Below, in pieces: positions 1-7,374 of a stretch of DNA of 64,000 nucleotides. Origin of the DNA: Fibrobacter sp. UWB13 (GTDB lineage: Bacteria; Fibrobacterota; Fibrobacteria; Fibrobacterales; Fibrobacteraceae); assembly GCF_900177805.1 (NCBI RefSeq), contig NZ_FXAX01000001.1:1364001-1428000 (forward strand). Direction: 5' to 3'. Below the pieces are notes generated by a model. It searched no databases and was not told where the DNA came from. It saw nothing but the letters and a program-made list of their open reading frames with translations. Positions within the stretch are counted from its first letter, which is position 1; each line of letters opens with the position of its first letter. Made by a program: the position numbers and the translations under genes.

Positions 1-811
1 CTTTGTATTCTTCGGCATATTGCAATTCATCTGCAAGGTTCACAAAAGCCTTAACGCCAGCCACCGCCGCCAACGAATCCGCAATGGCATTGCGATAAAT
101 AGAAGGATTAATCGGACTTGAAGAACGATAAAGCACGCCCTCGCCCATTCCGGTTGTACGCACCATTCTAAAATTCGCAAACTCCTCAATTGATAAGTCT
201 GGATACGATTCTGAATAATAAGCAAACGAAAGCGACTTCAAATTTTCAAGATGGTCCACATAGCCACCCTTTTCCTTCATCTGCACAACAACATCTATCG
301 GGAATGTTAAACCTCGCTCAAGACCAACAACCTCAGCCATTTGGCCGTAACGAGCCTCAAGCTTGATATAATTCAACCCCTCGGAGACATACAAAAAGAA
401 TTCACCGGGGAAAACATATCCGTAACCCGCAACTACAGGAACGTCCACTGTATCGTAGCCCGCAATCATCACCGTCACGACATCGCCATAATCAAACTTT
501 GTCAGGAACGAATCCGCAACAACGTTAAGATTCACACCCCCGAATGCAAAAATTTCAAGCGTATCCTCCATAACAGTCGTTGTAATCGCAACAAGCTCAT
601 CCGCAGAAAAACTCGATATCACAACAGACGAGGACAACGCGTAATCCGAAGAACTTGATACTTCAATGGCAGCGCAACTTTCGCCACCTACAGGATTCAC
701 CAAAACAGTACCATTATCATCGTTGCTACAAGCAGCAAAAAGCAGCGCAAAGGCCAGCGCGCAAAACGCCGCCATCTTTTTATCTAAAGCAATCACCCAA
801 AATCCAACCAT
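1..811 (-). CDS. Lipoprotein with tyrosine-phosphatase-like domain, truncated by the window edge
   Basis: The minus-strand frame is open from 811 to base 1, so the C-terminus lies outside the window. A lipoprotein signal is visible (a hydrophobic stretch ending LFAAC, then SNDD). Next come a short Ser-rich linker (SSSSDYALSSS), a beta-rich middle part of about 100 residues, and a segment with ANFRMVRTTGMGEGVLYRSS and GVKAFVNLAD. The last segment resembles the entry of the cysteine phosphatase fold (NFR...LYRS...G...NL.D) as seen in secreted phosphatase-like proteins of rumen bacteria. The catalytic Cys loop would lie beyond the edge and cannot be checked. The start may be 811 or the ATG at 775, which puts the signal peptide right at the N-terminus; neither has a strong ribosome-binding site. 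The lipoprotein call is firm, the phosphatase call an inference. Confidence 0.6.
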   Translation of the reverse strand, partial: MVGFWVIALDKKMAAFCALAFALLFAACSNDDNGTVLVNPVGGESCAAIEVSSSSDYALSSSVVISSFSADELVAITTTVMEDTLEIFAFGGVNLNVVADSFLTKFDYGDVVTVMIAGYDTVDVPVVAGYGYVFPGEFFLYVSEGLNYIKLEARYGQMAEVVGLERGLTFPIDVVVQMKEKGGYVDHLENLKSLSFAYYSESYPDLSIEEFANFRMVRTTGMGEGVLYRSSSPINPSIYRNAIADSLAAVAGVKAFVNLADELQYAEEYK

Positions 812-827
812 GACTTAAATATATTTC

Positions 828-1439
828 TTAAGTTTCTAATTTGCGGAACTTTTTAACATTCAAATAAATTAAAACAGAAATGGTCGCCCCGATAAGGCAC
901 ATGAACATATCCGTCTGTGTATCCCAAATGTAGCCCTGCGTTCCCAGGAATGCTTCCGTATCCGTCGGATTGCTGAGCGATGCCAACCACTCAATAATTT
1001 CATAAAGCGCAGAAATAGCCTCCGCCACACACACCGACAAGAATCCCGTCCAGCCAGCCGTCTTGATTGGAGTCGTTCGGCGCAAAAGTTCAATCATCAC
1101 AAGTGCAGGAGTAACGCCCTGCATCAAATGCCCAATTTTATCGTAGTTGTTTCGCGTCCAGCCGAACCAATCTTCCATCCAGAATCCAAGAGGAACCTTC
1201 GCATACGAATAATGCGCCCCCACCAAAAGCACCGCCATATGGAAAGCCATTACCACGTAAAGATACGTGGGCATCCTGAACTTTTTGTATGTAAATACAA
1301 GGACCAACAGCCCGACAATCGCGGGAGCCGCTTCAAGAATCCACGTGAGGTAAGTATCTTCAACTCCGACAACAGACCAAAGCATTGTCAGGAGAACTAA
1401 GCCAAGCAAGAACAAATGAGATTTTGCGATATTATTCAT
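828..1439 (-). CDS. YjdF-like integral membrane protein (DUF2238)
   Basis: A protein of 203 residues made largely of hydrophobic helices (about six membrane spans). The central segment, DWFGWTRNNYDKIGHLMQG followed by TPAL and later EAISALYEIIEW and GYIWDTQTDMFMCLIGA, is the conserved pattern of the DUF2238/YjdF family (E. coli YjdF, inner membrane, function unknown). Charged His, Asp and Glu residues inside or beside the helices suggest a metal- or substrate-binding membrane pocket, but this is inference. An upstream in-frame ATG at 1469 exists. I prefer 1439 because the protein then begins MNNIAKSHLFLLG and because a TATTATTC promoter-like element lies only a few bases upstream, as before several other genes here. 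Confidence 0.8.
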   Translation of the reverse strand: MNNIAKSHLFLLGLVLLTMLWSVVGVEDTYLTWILEAAPAIVGLLVLVFTYKKFRMPTYLYVVMAFHMAVLLVGAHYSYAKVPLGFWMEDWFGWTRNNYDKIGHLMQGVTPALVMIELLRRTTPIKTAGWTGFLSVCVAEAISALYEIIEWLASLSNPTDTEAFLGTQGYIWDTQTDMFMCLIGATISVLIYLNVKKFRKLET

Positions 1440-1483
1440 AGTAGGAATAATACAAATTTTCATCGACATACAGTATTTCAGAG

Positions 1484-2317
1484 TTACTTTCCATTCCCCC
1501 TAAATACACCTTGAATAATTAATCTTACTTCTGTTTGGCTCAACGGTTTTTCAGAACTTTCCATTGAAATTATGAGATTTTTCCCAGGGACATAGCCGCA
1601 TTGGAGGTAAGACGATAATTTTTTGACCGACAAAGAAGCATACTCAGGATTATCCATCATTCCCAAATGTTCCCATAACAGTTCTTTACGTGTACGCAAA
1701 TCAAGACAAGTAAAATCTGGATAAACGCTCCGACCACCATCCGCGAGTTTCAACGGACATTCGTATTTATAAGGGATTCCCAAACGCCCAAGCGTATCCG
1801 CAATAATCACCTCTGACTTTGAACGTACTCGTTCGCCCTTTGCAGTCCGCAAATCTGGAACTCCCGCTTCAAAATGTTTTCCCTTATACGGCACAGCAAG
1901 CCATCGCCTCGCATATTCTTCATCCGAAAGCAGGATTGGTTCAACCAAAGACTTGCGGACTTCATTCATCCGATTGTAAATGTTTGTCAATTCTTCGGGA
2001 CTGTATTTTGCAATAAAACCATCAATTAACGAAAGTTCATGTTCCATTTCCCGAAGTGCTTTTTCGTCATAATCCTTCTGCGCAAGTTTTGACATTTGCG
2101 AAACATTGTCTTTGGGAATATATTCGCCCTTTAGCGATTTGGCATCAGTCAAATGATAACCGTAAAATTGATTTCCGCGTTTTGCGAGCCTCAAATGCCC
2201 CTGCGGAGCACGCTTCAAAGATTTTTTCGTTCTTTCAACAGCACGGAGAAGTTCCTCCGCACGATTTTGTAACGATAGCAACAAAATGTCGGGAGACAAA
2301 CATTCAAATGATTGCAT
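1484..2317 (-). CDS. PD-(D/E)XK-like nuclease family protein of unknown role
   Basis: A protein of 277 residues. The N-terminal half is charged and alpha-helical with no motif I can name. From about residue 165 it has KGERVRSKSEVIIADTLGRL, then YECPLKL, YPDFTCLDL and LLWEHLGMMDNPEYA. The order helix-SKSE, PDF, then WEH is the arrangement of restriction-endonuclease-like (PD-(D/E)XK) folds related to nuclease domains of Fis1-like and helicase-associated proteins. Similar proteins occur, often in several copies, in rumen Firmicutes. The start at 2317 is chosen because AGAGGG stands 4 bases upstream; the frame is open further (to 2476) but that part has no coding character. The upstream region carries three 38-nt inverted-end elements (2497-2713). 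The nuclease fold is inferred from motifs only. Confidence 0.6.
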   Translation of the reverse strand: MQSFECLSPDILLLSLQNRAEELLRAVERTKKSLKRAPQGHLRLAKRGNQFYGYHLTDAKSLKGEYIPKDNVSQMSKLAQKDYDEKALREMEHELSLIDGFIAKYSPEELTNIYNRMNEVRKSLVEPILLSDEEYARRWLAVPYKGKHFEAGVPDLRTAKGERVRSKSEVIIADTLGRLGIPYKYECPLKLADGGRSVYPDFTCLDLRTRKELLWEHLGMMDNPEYASLSVKKLSSYLQCGYVPGKNLIISMESSEKPLSQTEVRLIIQGVFRGNGK

Positions 2318-2396
2318 CGCACCCTCTTGTAATAGTTCATATAATAAACGATATAGCAAACCGAGGAGCGAACGCATCCTACATATAATAAGATAG

Positions 2397-2416
2397 GTCA
2401 GGTTGCATAACCCGAC
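2397..2416 (-). promoter_or_regulatory. Small inverted repeat upstream of the nuclease gene
   Basis: On the minus strand GTCGGGTT and AACCTGAC face each other across a 4-nt loop (one mismatch). It lies 80 bases upstream of the nuclease start and has no T-run after it, so it is more likely an operator or leader hairpin than a terminator. Function is unknown. Confidence 0.3.
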
Positions 2417-2496
2417 ATTTGAAATATGCAAAAATAGTCGCGAAAAAACAAGTGGAGAAGCATATTTCACATTCAAAGAGAAATTTTTGAAAAAAC

Positions 2497-2534
2497 ATGC
2501 TACAAAAATGAACTTTTTAACAATTTAGTAGCAC
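2497..2534. repeat. 38-nt inverted-end element, copy 1
   Basis: Begins ATGCTAC and ends GTAGCAC with 24 nt between. The ends are inverted repeats. The interior shares the pattern tAAAn(9)TTTn(2)rCAAT with the two other copies. This copy has the most degenerate left side. Confidence 0.7.
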
Positions 2535-2580
2535 AAATTTTACTTTATATTCAACATTTAAAGACTAGGCCGCAGCAATT

Positions 2581-2618
2581 ATGCTACTAAAACGGGCATT
2601 TACGCAATCCTGTAGCAT
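2581..2618. repeat. 38-nt inverted-end element, copy 2
   Basis: Begins ATGCTAC and ends GTAGCAT, a perfect 7-nt inverted pair 24 nt apart. It starts 84 nt after copy 1. The interior (taaaacgggcatttacgcaa and 4 more bases) aligns without gaps to the other copies. Confidence 0.75.
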
Positions 2619-2675
2619 ACAAAAGAGCTCAATCATGAAATCATGCATTAATTTTAGTTATTTTATTCAAATTTC

Positions 2676-2713
2676 ATGCTACTAAATCAGGTATTTTGGC
2701 AATTTTGTAGCAC
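2676..2713. repeat. 38-nt inverted-end element, copy 3
   Basis: Begins ATGCTAC and ends GTAGCAC, again exactly 38 nt, 95 nt after copy 2. The region 2318-2817 holds no gene apart from these elements and the miaB promoter. It is AT-rich. Confidence 0.75.
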
Positions 2714-2804
2714 ATTTTCGCATTTCCCGCACATTCGAACGGCAACATCCGCCTTTTACAATAATGGTCAGCTTTCGCGCTTCTCTCGCCTTGCATGCTT
2801 TTAC

Positions 2805-2812
2805 TATCTTTG
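2805..2812 (+). promoter_or_regulatory. TAnnTTTG promoter element of miaB
   Basis: TATCTTTG ends 5 bases before the miaB ATG at 2818. If it acts as the -7 element known from Bacteroidetes, transcription would begin at or next to the start codon, giving a leaderless or near-leaderless mRNA. This fits the lack of a ribosome-binding site. Confidence 0.45.
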
Positions 2813-2817
2813 GCCGC

Positions 2818-4140
2818 ATGAAAAAATACCACTTGGCCACATACGGCTGCCAGATGAACGAATATGACTCCGCGATGATTGCGCAGGAGCTGGACATGTG
2901 CGGTTGCGTCGAGACGAACAACCAGGAAGACGCCGACATCATCATCGTGAACACCTGCAGCGTGCGTGAAAAGGCCGAGGAAACAGCCATCGTCAACATC
3001 AGCAAGCTCAAGTACTTGCGCAAGAAGAATCCCGACGTGAAAGTCGTTGTGTGCGGTTGCATGGCTAAGAATCGCGGACCGGAACTGCTCAAGCGCCTCA
3101 AGAACGTGAACTACATCGTAGGCCCGGACCAGTACCGCAAAATTCCAGAACTCCTGTTCGGGGATGCCCAGAGCCCGCTGCACAAGACGCACCATAAGAT
3201 GTTCATCGACGAAGACCGCGACGAGAACTACCTCGGCGAATACGCCAAGCTCCAGAATGACGTGAGCGCATTCGTCGCGATCCAGCGCGGTTGCAACAAG
3301 CGCTGTAGCTACTGCATCGTGCCCTACCTCCGCGGTCCCGAGAAATACCGCGACATGGACGACGTGCTGACAGAAGTCAAGCGAGCCGCCGACAAGGGCA
3401 TCACCGAAGTGATGTTGCTCGGCCAGACGGTGAATGCCTACAAGACGCCAAACGCTGACTTCACGACTTTACTAACAAAAGTTTCCGAAATCGGTGGTAT
3501 CAAGCGCATCCGCTTTACAAGCCCGCACCCGCGCCATTATACGAACGAACTCATCGACGTTCTCTTGAACAACCCGAAGGTCTGCCATTACGCGCACATT
3601 CCGCTCCAGAGCGGCTCCGACGCCATCCTCAAGAAGATGCGCCGCCAGCACAACATGGAACAGTACATGACCGTCATTGAGCAGTTGCGCAGCAAGGATC
3701 CGTACTACGCCATTTCAACAGACGTCATCTGCGGATTTGTCGGCGAAACTGACGAAGATTTCGAACAGACTATCAAGGCGTTCGAAGCTTGCCAATTTGA
3801 CACAGCATACATGTTCATCTACAGCCCGCGCAAGGGCACTGAATCGTTCAACGAAGCAGAGATCCTCACGCCCGAAGAAAAGTCGGCACGCCATTCGCGC
3901 CTCGTGGAACTCCAAAACGCCATTACGCTCAAGCGCAACCAGATGATGATTGGCCGCACCGAAGAAATCCTCGTCGAGCACGGCTCCACCCGCGACAAGA
4001 CAGAACTCGTCGGCAAGACGGACAACTTCAAGAAGGTCATTTTCAAGCCGGAAGAAGGACGCATCATCAAGCCGGGCGATTACGTCAAGGTGAAAATTGA
4101 CGATATCCGTGGCTGGACGCTCCGCGGCACTCTCGTGTAG
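2818..4140 (+). CDS. miaB: tRNA-2-methylthio-N6-dimethylallyladenosine synthase MiaB
   Basis: MiaB is a radical-SAM methylthiotransferase that adds a methylthio group to N6-isopentenyladenosine-37 of tRNAs reading UNN codons. The 440-residue product has the full architecture. The N-terminal MTTase domain has its three cluster cysteines in ATYGCQMN, NTCSVREKAE and VCGCMA. The radical-SAM domain has CNKRCSYC near residue 160, followed by VPYLRG. A C-terminal TRAM domain ends in WTLRGTLV. The start at 2818 gives the usual N-terminus MKKYHLATYGC; the frame extends 18 codons upstream but that part is the promoter region. There is no clear Shine-Dalgarno, and TATCTTTG sits 5 bases before the ATG. 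It appears monocistronic. Identification is secure. Confidence 0.97.
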   Translation: MKKYHLATYGCQMNEYDSAMIAQELDMCGCVETNNQEDADIIIVNTCSVREKAEETAIVNISKLKYLRKKNPDVKVVVCGCMAKNRGPELLKRLKNVNYIVGPDQYRKIPELLFGDAQSPLHKTHHKMFIDEDRDENYLGEYAKLQNDVSAFVAIQRGCNKRCSYCIVPYLRGPEKYRDMDDVLTEVKRAADKGITEVMLLGQTVNAYKTPNADFTTLLTKVSEIGGIKRIRFTSPHPRHYTNELIDVLLNNPKVCHYAHIPLQSGSDAILKKMRRQHNMEQYMTVIEQLRSKDPYYAISTDVICGFVGETDEDFEQTIKAFEACQFDTAYMFIYSPRKGTESFNEAEILTPEEKSARHSRLVELQNAITLKRNQMMIGRTEEILVEHGSTRDKTELVGKTDNFKKVIFKPEEGRIIKPGDYVKVKIDDIRGWTLRGTLV

Positions 4141-4257
4141 CCCTCCCCTCGCGCAAGCCTATTAGCCATCGAAAAAGCAGACTCCGCACCGAGGTTCATT
4201 CACGTAACTTACGGAGTATCAACGACTTACACGCTTTCATGTCTGCCATTTTGTAAA

Positions 4258-4265
4258 TATATTTG
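4258..4265 (+). promoter_or_regulatory. TAnnTTTG promoter element of the SPOR gene
   Basis: TATATTTG lies 33 bases upstream of the ATG at 4299. It matches the Bacteroidetes-type -7 consensus and, in its first six bases, a sigma-70 -10 box. No good TTGACA is found 16-18 bases upstream. Confidence 0.4.
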
Positions 4266-4298
4266 TATCTTTACTCTTGAGGGTAACTAGAGGGTAAT

Positions 4299-5264
4299 AT
4301 GGCTAAATATTTTATTCACAATTTGGTTATTACAGGCGCACTGTGCGCATTTGCCACCACAGCATCTTTTGCTGAGGCCGCACCGACTCTCGCCACCGCC
4401 CAAAAAGCTTACGTCAATGGCAACTGGAAAGTCGCCGCAGCCGCTTACGAACAGGTTTGCCCAAACGAACCCGAAGCCACACGTACCGAATGTTATTTAT
4501 GGAACGTGCTAGCCCTTTCGCAAACGGGTATTGCCGCTGATTTCAGCAAGGCAGGCAAGCGTCTCGACAGTCTCATCGACAAGACGAACCCGCAACAAGC
4601 CATTTACGCGGACCTTATGATGACCAAGGCCCAGTTCCAAATGTACCTTGGTCGCTACAACAAAGCCGCCGAATCCCTCGTACATGCTATTGAAACTTCG
4701 CAACCACACCAAGTGACTGTGTTGCAGAAAGTCTGCGTCGCCGTTCAAGACCGCGCCCACAGCGAAGAGCTGAATGAAGCCTGCAAAAATCTCGGCAATC
4801 CGGAAGCCCAGAAGCTTGCCGCAGCCAAGAAGGAACAAGCTCAAACCGAGCAAGCCAAGAACAATCAAGTCGCAAGTACCGCCCCGCAAACAAGCAGCAA
4901 TCCATCTGCAAACAATGACGCCGCAAAAGTCGCAGACTCCAAGCCTGTAGCCTCCGCAACCGTCACCGCAGAACCCGCACAAACAAAATCTCCCGAAGCA
5001 AAGCCTGTCGAAGAAAAATCCGCATGGCAGCTGCAACTGGGCGCATTTGGCGTCAAGTCCAATGCAGACCTGCTCGTAGACAATCTTAAAAAGCGCAACA
5101 TCGCTTGCACCATCATCCAGAACACGCTTGAAAGCGGCAAAGTCCTTTATATAGTTCGCACAGGTCCATTTGAGACAAAGGAAAGCGCAGTAGATTACGG
5201 AGCTAAAAAGCTTGCCCCACTTAACGTAGAATTCAGGCCGATGCTAGTAAAACAAGCCCTTTAA
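4299..5264 (+). CDS. Secreted SPOR-domain protein with helical-repeat N-terminal half
   Basis: A protein of 321 residues with a signal peptide (hydrophobic stretch ending TTASFAEA). Residues 30-170 look like TPR-type helical hairpins (AYVNGNWKVAAAAYEQVCP; LGRYNKAAESLVHAI). Residues 170-240 are a Lys/Gln/Ala-rich linker. The last 75 residues form a SPOR domain: WQLQLGAFGVKSNADLLVDN, then VLYIVRTGPF and a final strand. SPOR domains bind denuded glycan strands of peptidoglycan at the septum, so a periplasmic role in cell division or wall remodelling is likely. The TPR-like part probably holds protein partners. The exact function is unknown. It stands alone between miaB and tRNA-Leu. Confidence 0.85.
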   Translation: MAKYFIHNLVITGALCAFATTASFAEAAPTLATAQKAYVNGNWKVAAAAYEQVCPNEPEATRTECYLWNVLALSQTGIAADFSKAGKRLDSLIDKTNPQQAIYADLMMTKAQFQMYLGRYNKAAESLVHAIETSQPHQVTVLQKVCVAVQDRAHSEELNEACKNLGNPEAQKLAAAKKEQAQTEQAKNNQVASTAPQTSSNPSANNDAAKVADSKPVASATVTAEPAQTKSPEAKPVEEKSAWQLQLGAFGVKSNADLLVDNLKKRNIACTIIQNTLESGKVLYIVRTGPFETKESAVDYGAKKLAPLNVEFRPMLVKQAL

Positions 5265-5361
5265 GCAAATAAAATTATACTCGAAAAAATTTTTTACAGA
5301 TTTTATCGACTAAAACTTGCGTTTTTTTGCTTAATACCTACAAAAAAAGCAAAAATAGTGC

Positions 5362-5369
5362 TATATTTG
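5362..5369 (+). promoter_or_regulatory. TAnnTTTG promoter element of tRNA-Leu
   Basis: TATATTTG ends 12 bases before the first base of the tRNA, a good distance for a -7 element driving a stable RNA with a very short 5' leader. It is a useful example because the transcript start can be bounded by the tRNA. Confidence 0.5.
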
Positions 5370-5381
5370 TGTTGCTCCCCC

Positions 5382-5465
5382 GCCGGGGTGGTGAAATTGG
5401 TAGACGCGCTGGACTCAAAATCCAGTACTCGCGAGAGTGTGAGGGTTCGATTCCCTCCCCCGGCA
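5382..5465 (+). tRNA. tRNA-Leu(CAA)
   Basis: A full cloverleaf with a long variable arm: acceptor GCCGGGG pairs with CCCCGGC, anticodon stem CTGGA/TCCAG encloses loop CTCAAAA (anticodon CAA, reading UUG), and the T arm is GAGGG-TTCGATT-CCCTC. The variable arm (actcgcgagagtgt) marks a class II tRNA. The CCA end is not encoded. Confidence 0.97.
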
Positions 5466-5490
5466 TTAAACGTTTAAGAAAGAGATCAAA

Positions 5491-6222
5491 ATGAGTAACA
5501 TGTTCAAAGTGCTTTCTGCTGTTCTTTTCGCGGGCTCACTAGCGTTTGCTCAGTCTGACGACCTCTTCTCTGACGATTTCCAAGACGCTGCAACTGCAGA
5601 TTCTATCGCACAAGCTAACGCTGAAGCAACGACTCAATCAAACATTGGTAACGCACAGGCAACTGGTGGTCAATGGGATGGCTTCAAATATGAAGACATG
5701 GGTCTTACTCAGTGGGAATATCAGCAGGCTAAGGAACAAGGCGTCACTCGCGAAAAGTTGACGAAGCTCGTCGAACTTGGCATCCGCCCGACAGAATATC
5801 TCCAGAAGCCGTGGAACAGACTCGGTGTGAGCGAAGAAGATTGGCTCAGCCAGCGTGCCGAAGGCATGGAAGATGCTGACATCGACCGTTCTTATCGCTA
5901 TCGCAATGGTGATCAGGGTAGCGCTTATCTTTCTCTTTTAATTCCTTCCTACTATCAGTGGAAAACAAAGCAAACTGCTAAGGCAACCTTCATGGATGTC
6001 CTTGAAATCGGTAGTATTGCTGTTACTGTGGTTCTCAAAGTTCAAGACAAGAGCTATTGGTGGTACGGATTCCTCGGAATCGCAGCTGCTCATCTCTGGT
6101 CCTTTGCAGATGCCTTCATTACCACTCAGTGGGATAGCAACCCGGATGCAAACCGCTTCAGCTTTGGTGTTATTCCGACTCCGGACCAGGGCGTAGCAAG
6201 TTTCTTCAATGTCAAGTTCTAA
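5491..6222 (+). CDS. Secreted or inner-membrane protein of unknown function (PGAGQ-type relative)
   Basis: A protein of 243 residues. A signal peptide ends near SLAFAQS, followed by an acidic segment (DDLFSDDFQDAA). Residues 70-125 are a charged region with a repeat-like pattern (GLTQWEYQQAKEQGV, then GVSEEDWLSQRAEGM). After GSAYLSLLIPSYYQWK there are two hydrophobic helices and HLWSFADAFITTQ. The combination of an LLP-type hydrophobic entry and a late DA helix is also seen in the two proteins at 29007-31240, so these may be distant members of one envelope family. It is close to panD (6 bases) and may be cotranscribed with it. No function can be assigned. Confidence 0.75.
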   Translation: MSNMFKVLSAVLFAGSLAFAQSDDLFSDDFQDAATADSIAQANAEATTQSNIGNAQATGGQWDGFKYEDMGLTQWEYQQAKEQGVTREKLTKLVELGIRPTEYLQKPWNRLGVSEEDWLSQRAEGMEDADIDRSYRYRNGDQGSAYLSLLIPSYYQWKTKQTAKATFMDVLEIGSIAVTVVLKVQDKSYWWYGFLGIAAAHLWSFADAFITTQWDSNPDANRFSFGVIPTPDQGVASFFNVKF

Positions 6223-6228
6223 GCAGCA

Positions 6229-6585
6229 ATGCAGCTAGAATTACTTAAAGCCAAAATTCATCGTGCTACTGTAACTGATGCAAACCTCAACTATGAAGGT
6301 TCCATCACTATAGCTCGCGATTTGATGGATGCAGCAGGCATCCTCCCCTTCGAAAAAGTCGGCGTCCTTGACGTCAATAATGGTTCTCGCCTCGATACTT
6401 ATGTTATCGAAGGTAAAGCCGGTTCTGGCGTGATTTGCCTGAACGGTGCAGCCGCTCGCTTGGTACAGCCGGGAGACCTCGTGATTATCGTAGCTTATGC
6501 AACGATGTCTCCGGAAGAAGCCAAAACCTGGAAGCCAACTGTCATCCGCGTCAACGGCAAAAACGAAATCATCGAAAAAATCTAG
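6229..6585 (+). CDS. panD: Aspartate 1-decarboxylase PanD
   Basis: PanD makes beta-alanine from aspartate for pantothenate and coenzyme A. The 118-residue product has the usual length and the self-cleavage site YEGSITI at residues 22-28, where cleavage between Gly24 and Ser25 creates the pyruvoyl group. [12 protein letters not shown], the NGAAARL motif and [10 protein letters not shown] are the other family hallmarks. No other pantothenate gene is nearby. It follows the preceding gene by 6 bases and is followed by a terminator at 6621-6658. Confidence 0.97.
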   Translation: MQLELLKAKIHRATVTDANLNYEGSITIARDLMDAAGILPFEKVGVLDVNNGSRLDTYVIEGKAGSGVICLNGAAARLVQPGDLVIIVAYATMSPEEAKTWKPTVIRVNGKNEIIEKI

Positions 6586-6620
6586 GCGTAAACCATAAAT
6601 ACTGAAAATTTCGTCAAAAC

Positions 6621-6658
6621 GAGGAGACTTCATTTTATTTCGAAGCCTCCTTTTTTTA
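6621..6658 (+). terminator. Terminator after panD
   Basis: GGAGACTTC and GAAGCCTCC form a stem (one mismatch) followed by seven T. The T-run leads directly into the TATATTCA promoter-like element of the next gene. Confidence 0.7.
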
Positions 6659-6668
6659 TATTCATGAT

Positions 6669-7247
6669 ATGCGATTCATGTGTTTTACAGTGTTATTCCT
6701 AGCAGCGTTCACCTTTGCCGCCTCCCCCGCAAAGGCTGATTCTACCGCGCTCTCGGAAACTCTCGTTGCAGCACAAGATACCATTGTCGATACAATCTAC
6801 GTCATTCAAGAAAGCGGAATCCCCTGGAACCGCGAGAACTTTGACCCCGAACGCCTCGTCCGTCACGACACTTTCGACCCAGCGCTAAAAGTCGCTTACA
6901 CTTATTCCGTAAGTTTTATCGGCGGTTCATTCGGATCGTTTGCTCAGCAAAGCTTTATGGCTCATTTCGCTTACGAGTTCACCCCTAATTTGCACTTGTA
7001 CGCCAACGTTGGACTATGGATGCCACTCTATTCAAGCCTCCATTTCGGCAACCGCATTGCCCGCGAGGACGTGAAGCAAGGAAACGTGGGCGTATTGATT
7101 CCAGACATCGCGCTCGAATACAAGCCGAGCGACAAGGTCTCATTCCGCATCATGTACGTCAACGAACGAGATGCCTTCAGAGCCTATGGACCACACCGTT
7201 ACTTCTACGACGATTGTCCATGGAGAAACCCGCATTATTGTTGGTAG
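6669..7247 (+). CDS. Secreted outer-membrane-like protein, tandem paralogue 1
   Basis: A protein of 192 residues with a signal peptide (MRFMCFTVLFLAAFTFAAS). A linker with QDTIVDTIYVIQ is followed by a core shared with the next gene: GIPWNRE, HDTFDPALKVAYTYS, GSFGSFAQQSFM, HFAYEFTPNLHLYANVGLWM, then strands ending RIMYVNERDAFRAYGPHRYF. The alternating aromatic strands (HFAYEF; LHLYANVGLW; IALEYKPSDKVSFRIMYV) suggest a small beta-barrel or beta-sandwich in the outer membrane. Function is unknown. There is no Shine-Dalgarno, and TATATTCA lies 4 bases before the ATG. It pairs with 7375-7962 as a tandem duplication. Confidence 0.8.
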   Translation: MRFMCFTVLFLAAFTFAASPAKADSTALSETLVAAQDTIVDTIYVIQESGIPWNRENFDPERLVRHDTFDPALKVAYTYSVSFIGGSFGSFAQQSFMAHFAYEFTPNLHLYANVGLWMPLYSSLHFGNRIAREDVKQGNVGVLIPDIALEYKPSDKVSFRIMYVNERDAFRAYGPHRYFYDDCPWRNPHYCW

Positions 7248-7249
7248 TT

Positions 7250-7280
7250 AATTTTGCTACTCTCGCATTGCACACTTTTG
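7250..7280 (+). repeat. Duplicated intergenic element, copy 1
   Basis: This 31-nt segment, directly after the stop of the first tandem paralogue, recurs with two changes at 7331-7361. The part CTCTCGCNTTGCAC recurs in a weaker form before miaB at 2783-2795. It is followed by GACGCCTTCGGCGTC, a small hairpin. Confidence 0.6.
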
Positions 7281-7330
7281 ACGCCTTCGGCGTCCGTGGC
7301 GGCGGCTCGGTAATAAAATTGAACAAGTTC

Positions 7331-7361
7331 AATTTTACTACTCTCGCCTTGCACACTTTTG
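7331..7361 (+). repeat. Duplicated intergenic element, copy 2, with start-proximal promoter
   Basis: Second copy of the 31-nt segment. Here it runs into TATATTCG (7362-7369), 5 bases before the ATG of the second paralogue, so this copy probably contains or adjoins its promoter. Confidence 0.55.
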
Positions 7362-7374
7362 TATATTCGTTTTC

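Noticed and set aside
2497-2713. CRISPR-like reading of the three 38-nt elements
   Set aside because: Only three copies, repeats too diverged in the interior, spacers of unequal length (46 and 57 nt), and no cas gene nearby.
2764-2817. Earlier start of miaB
   Set aside because: These 18 codons contain the promoter-like element and do not fit MiaB N-termini.
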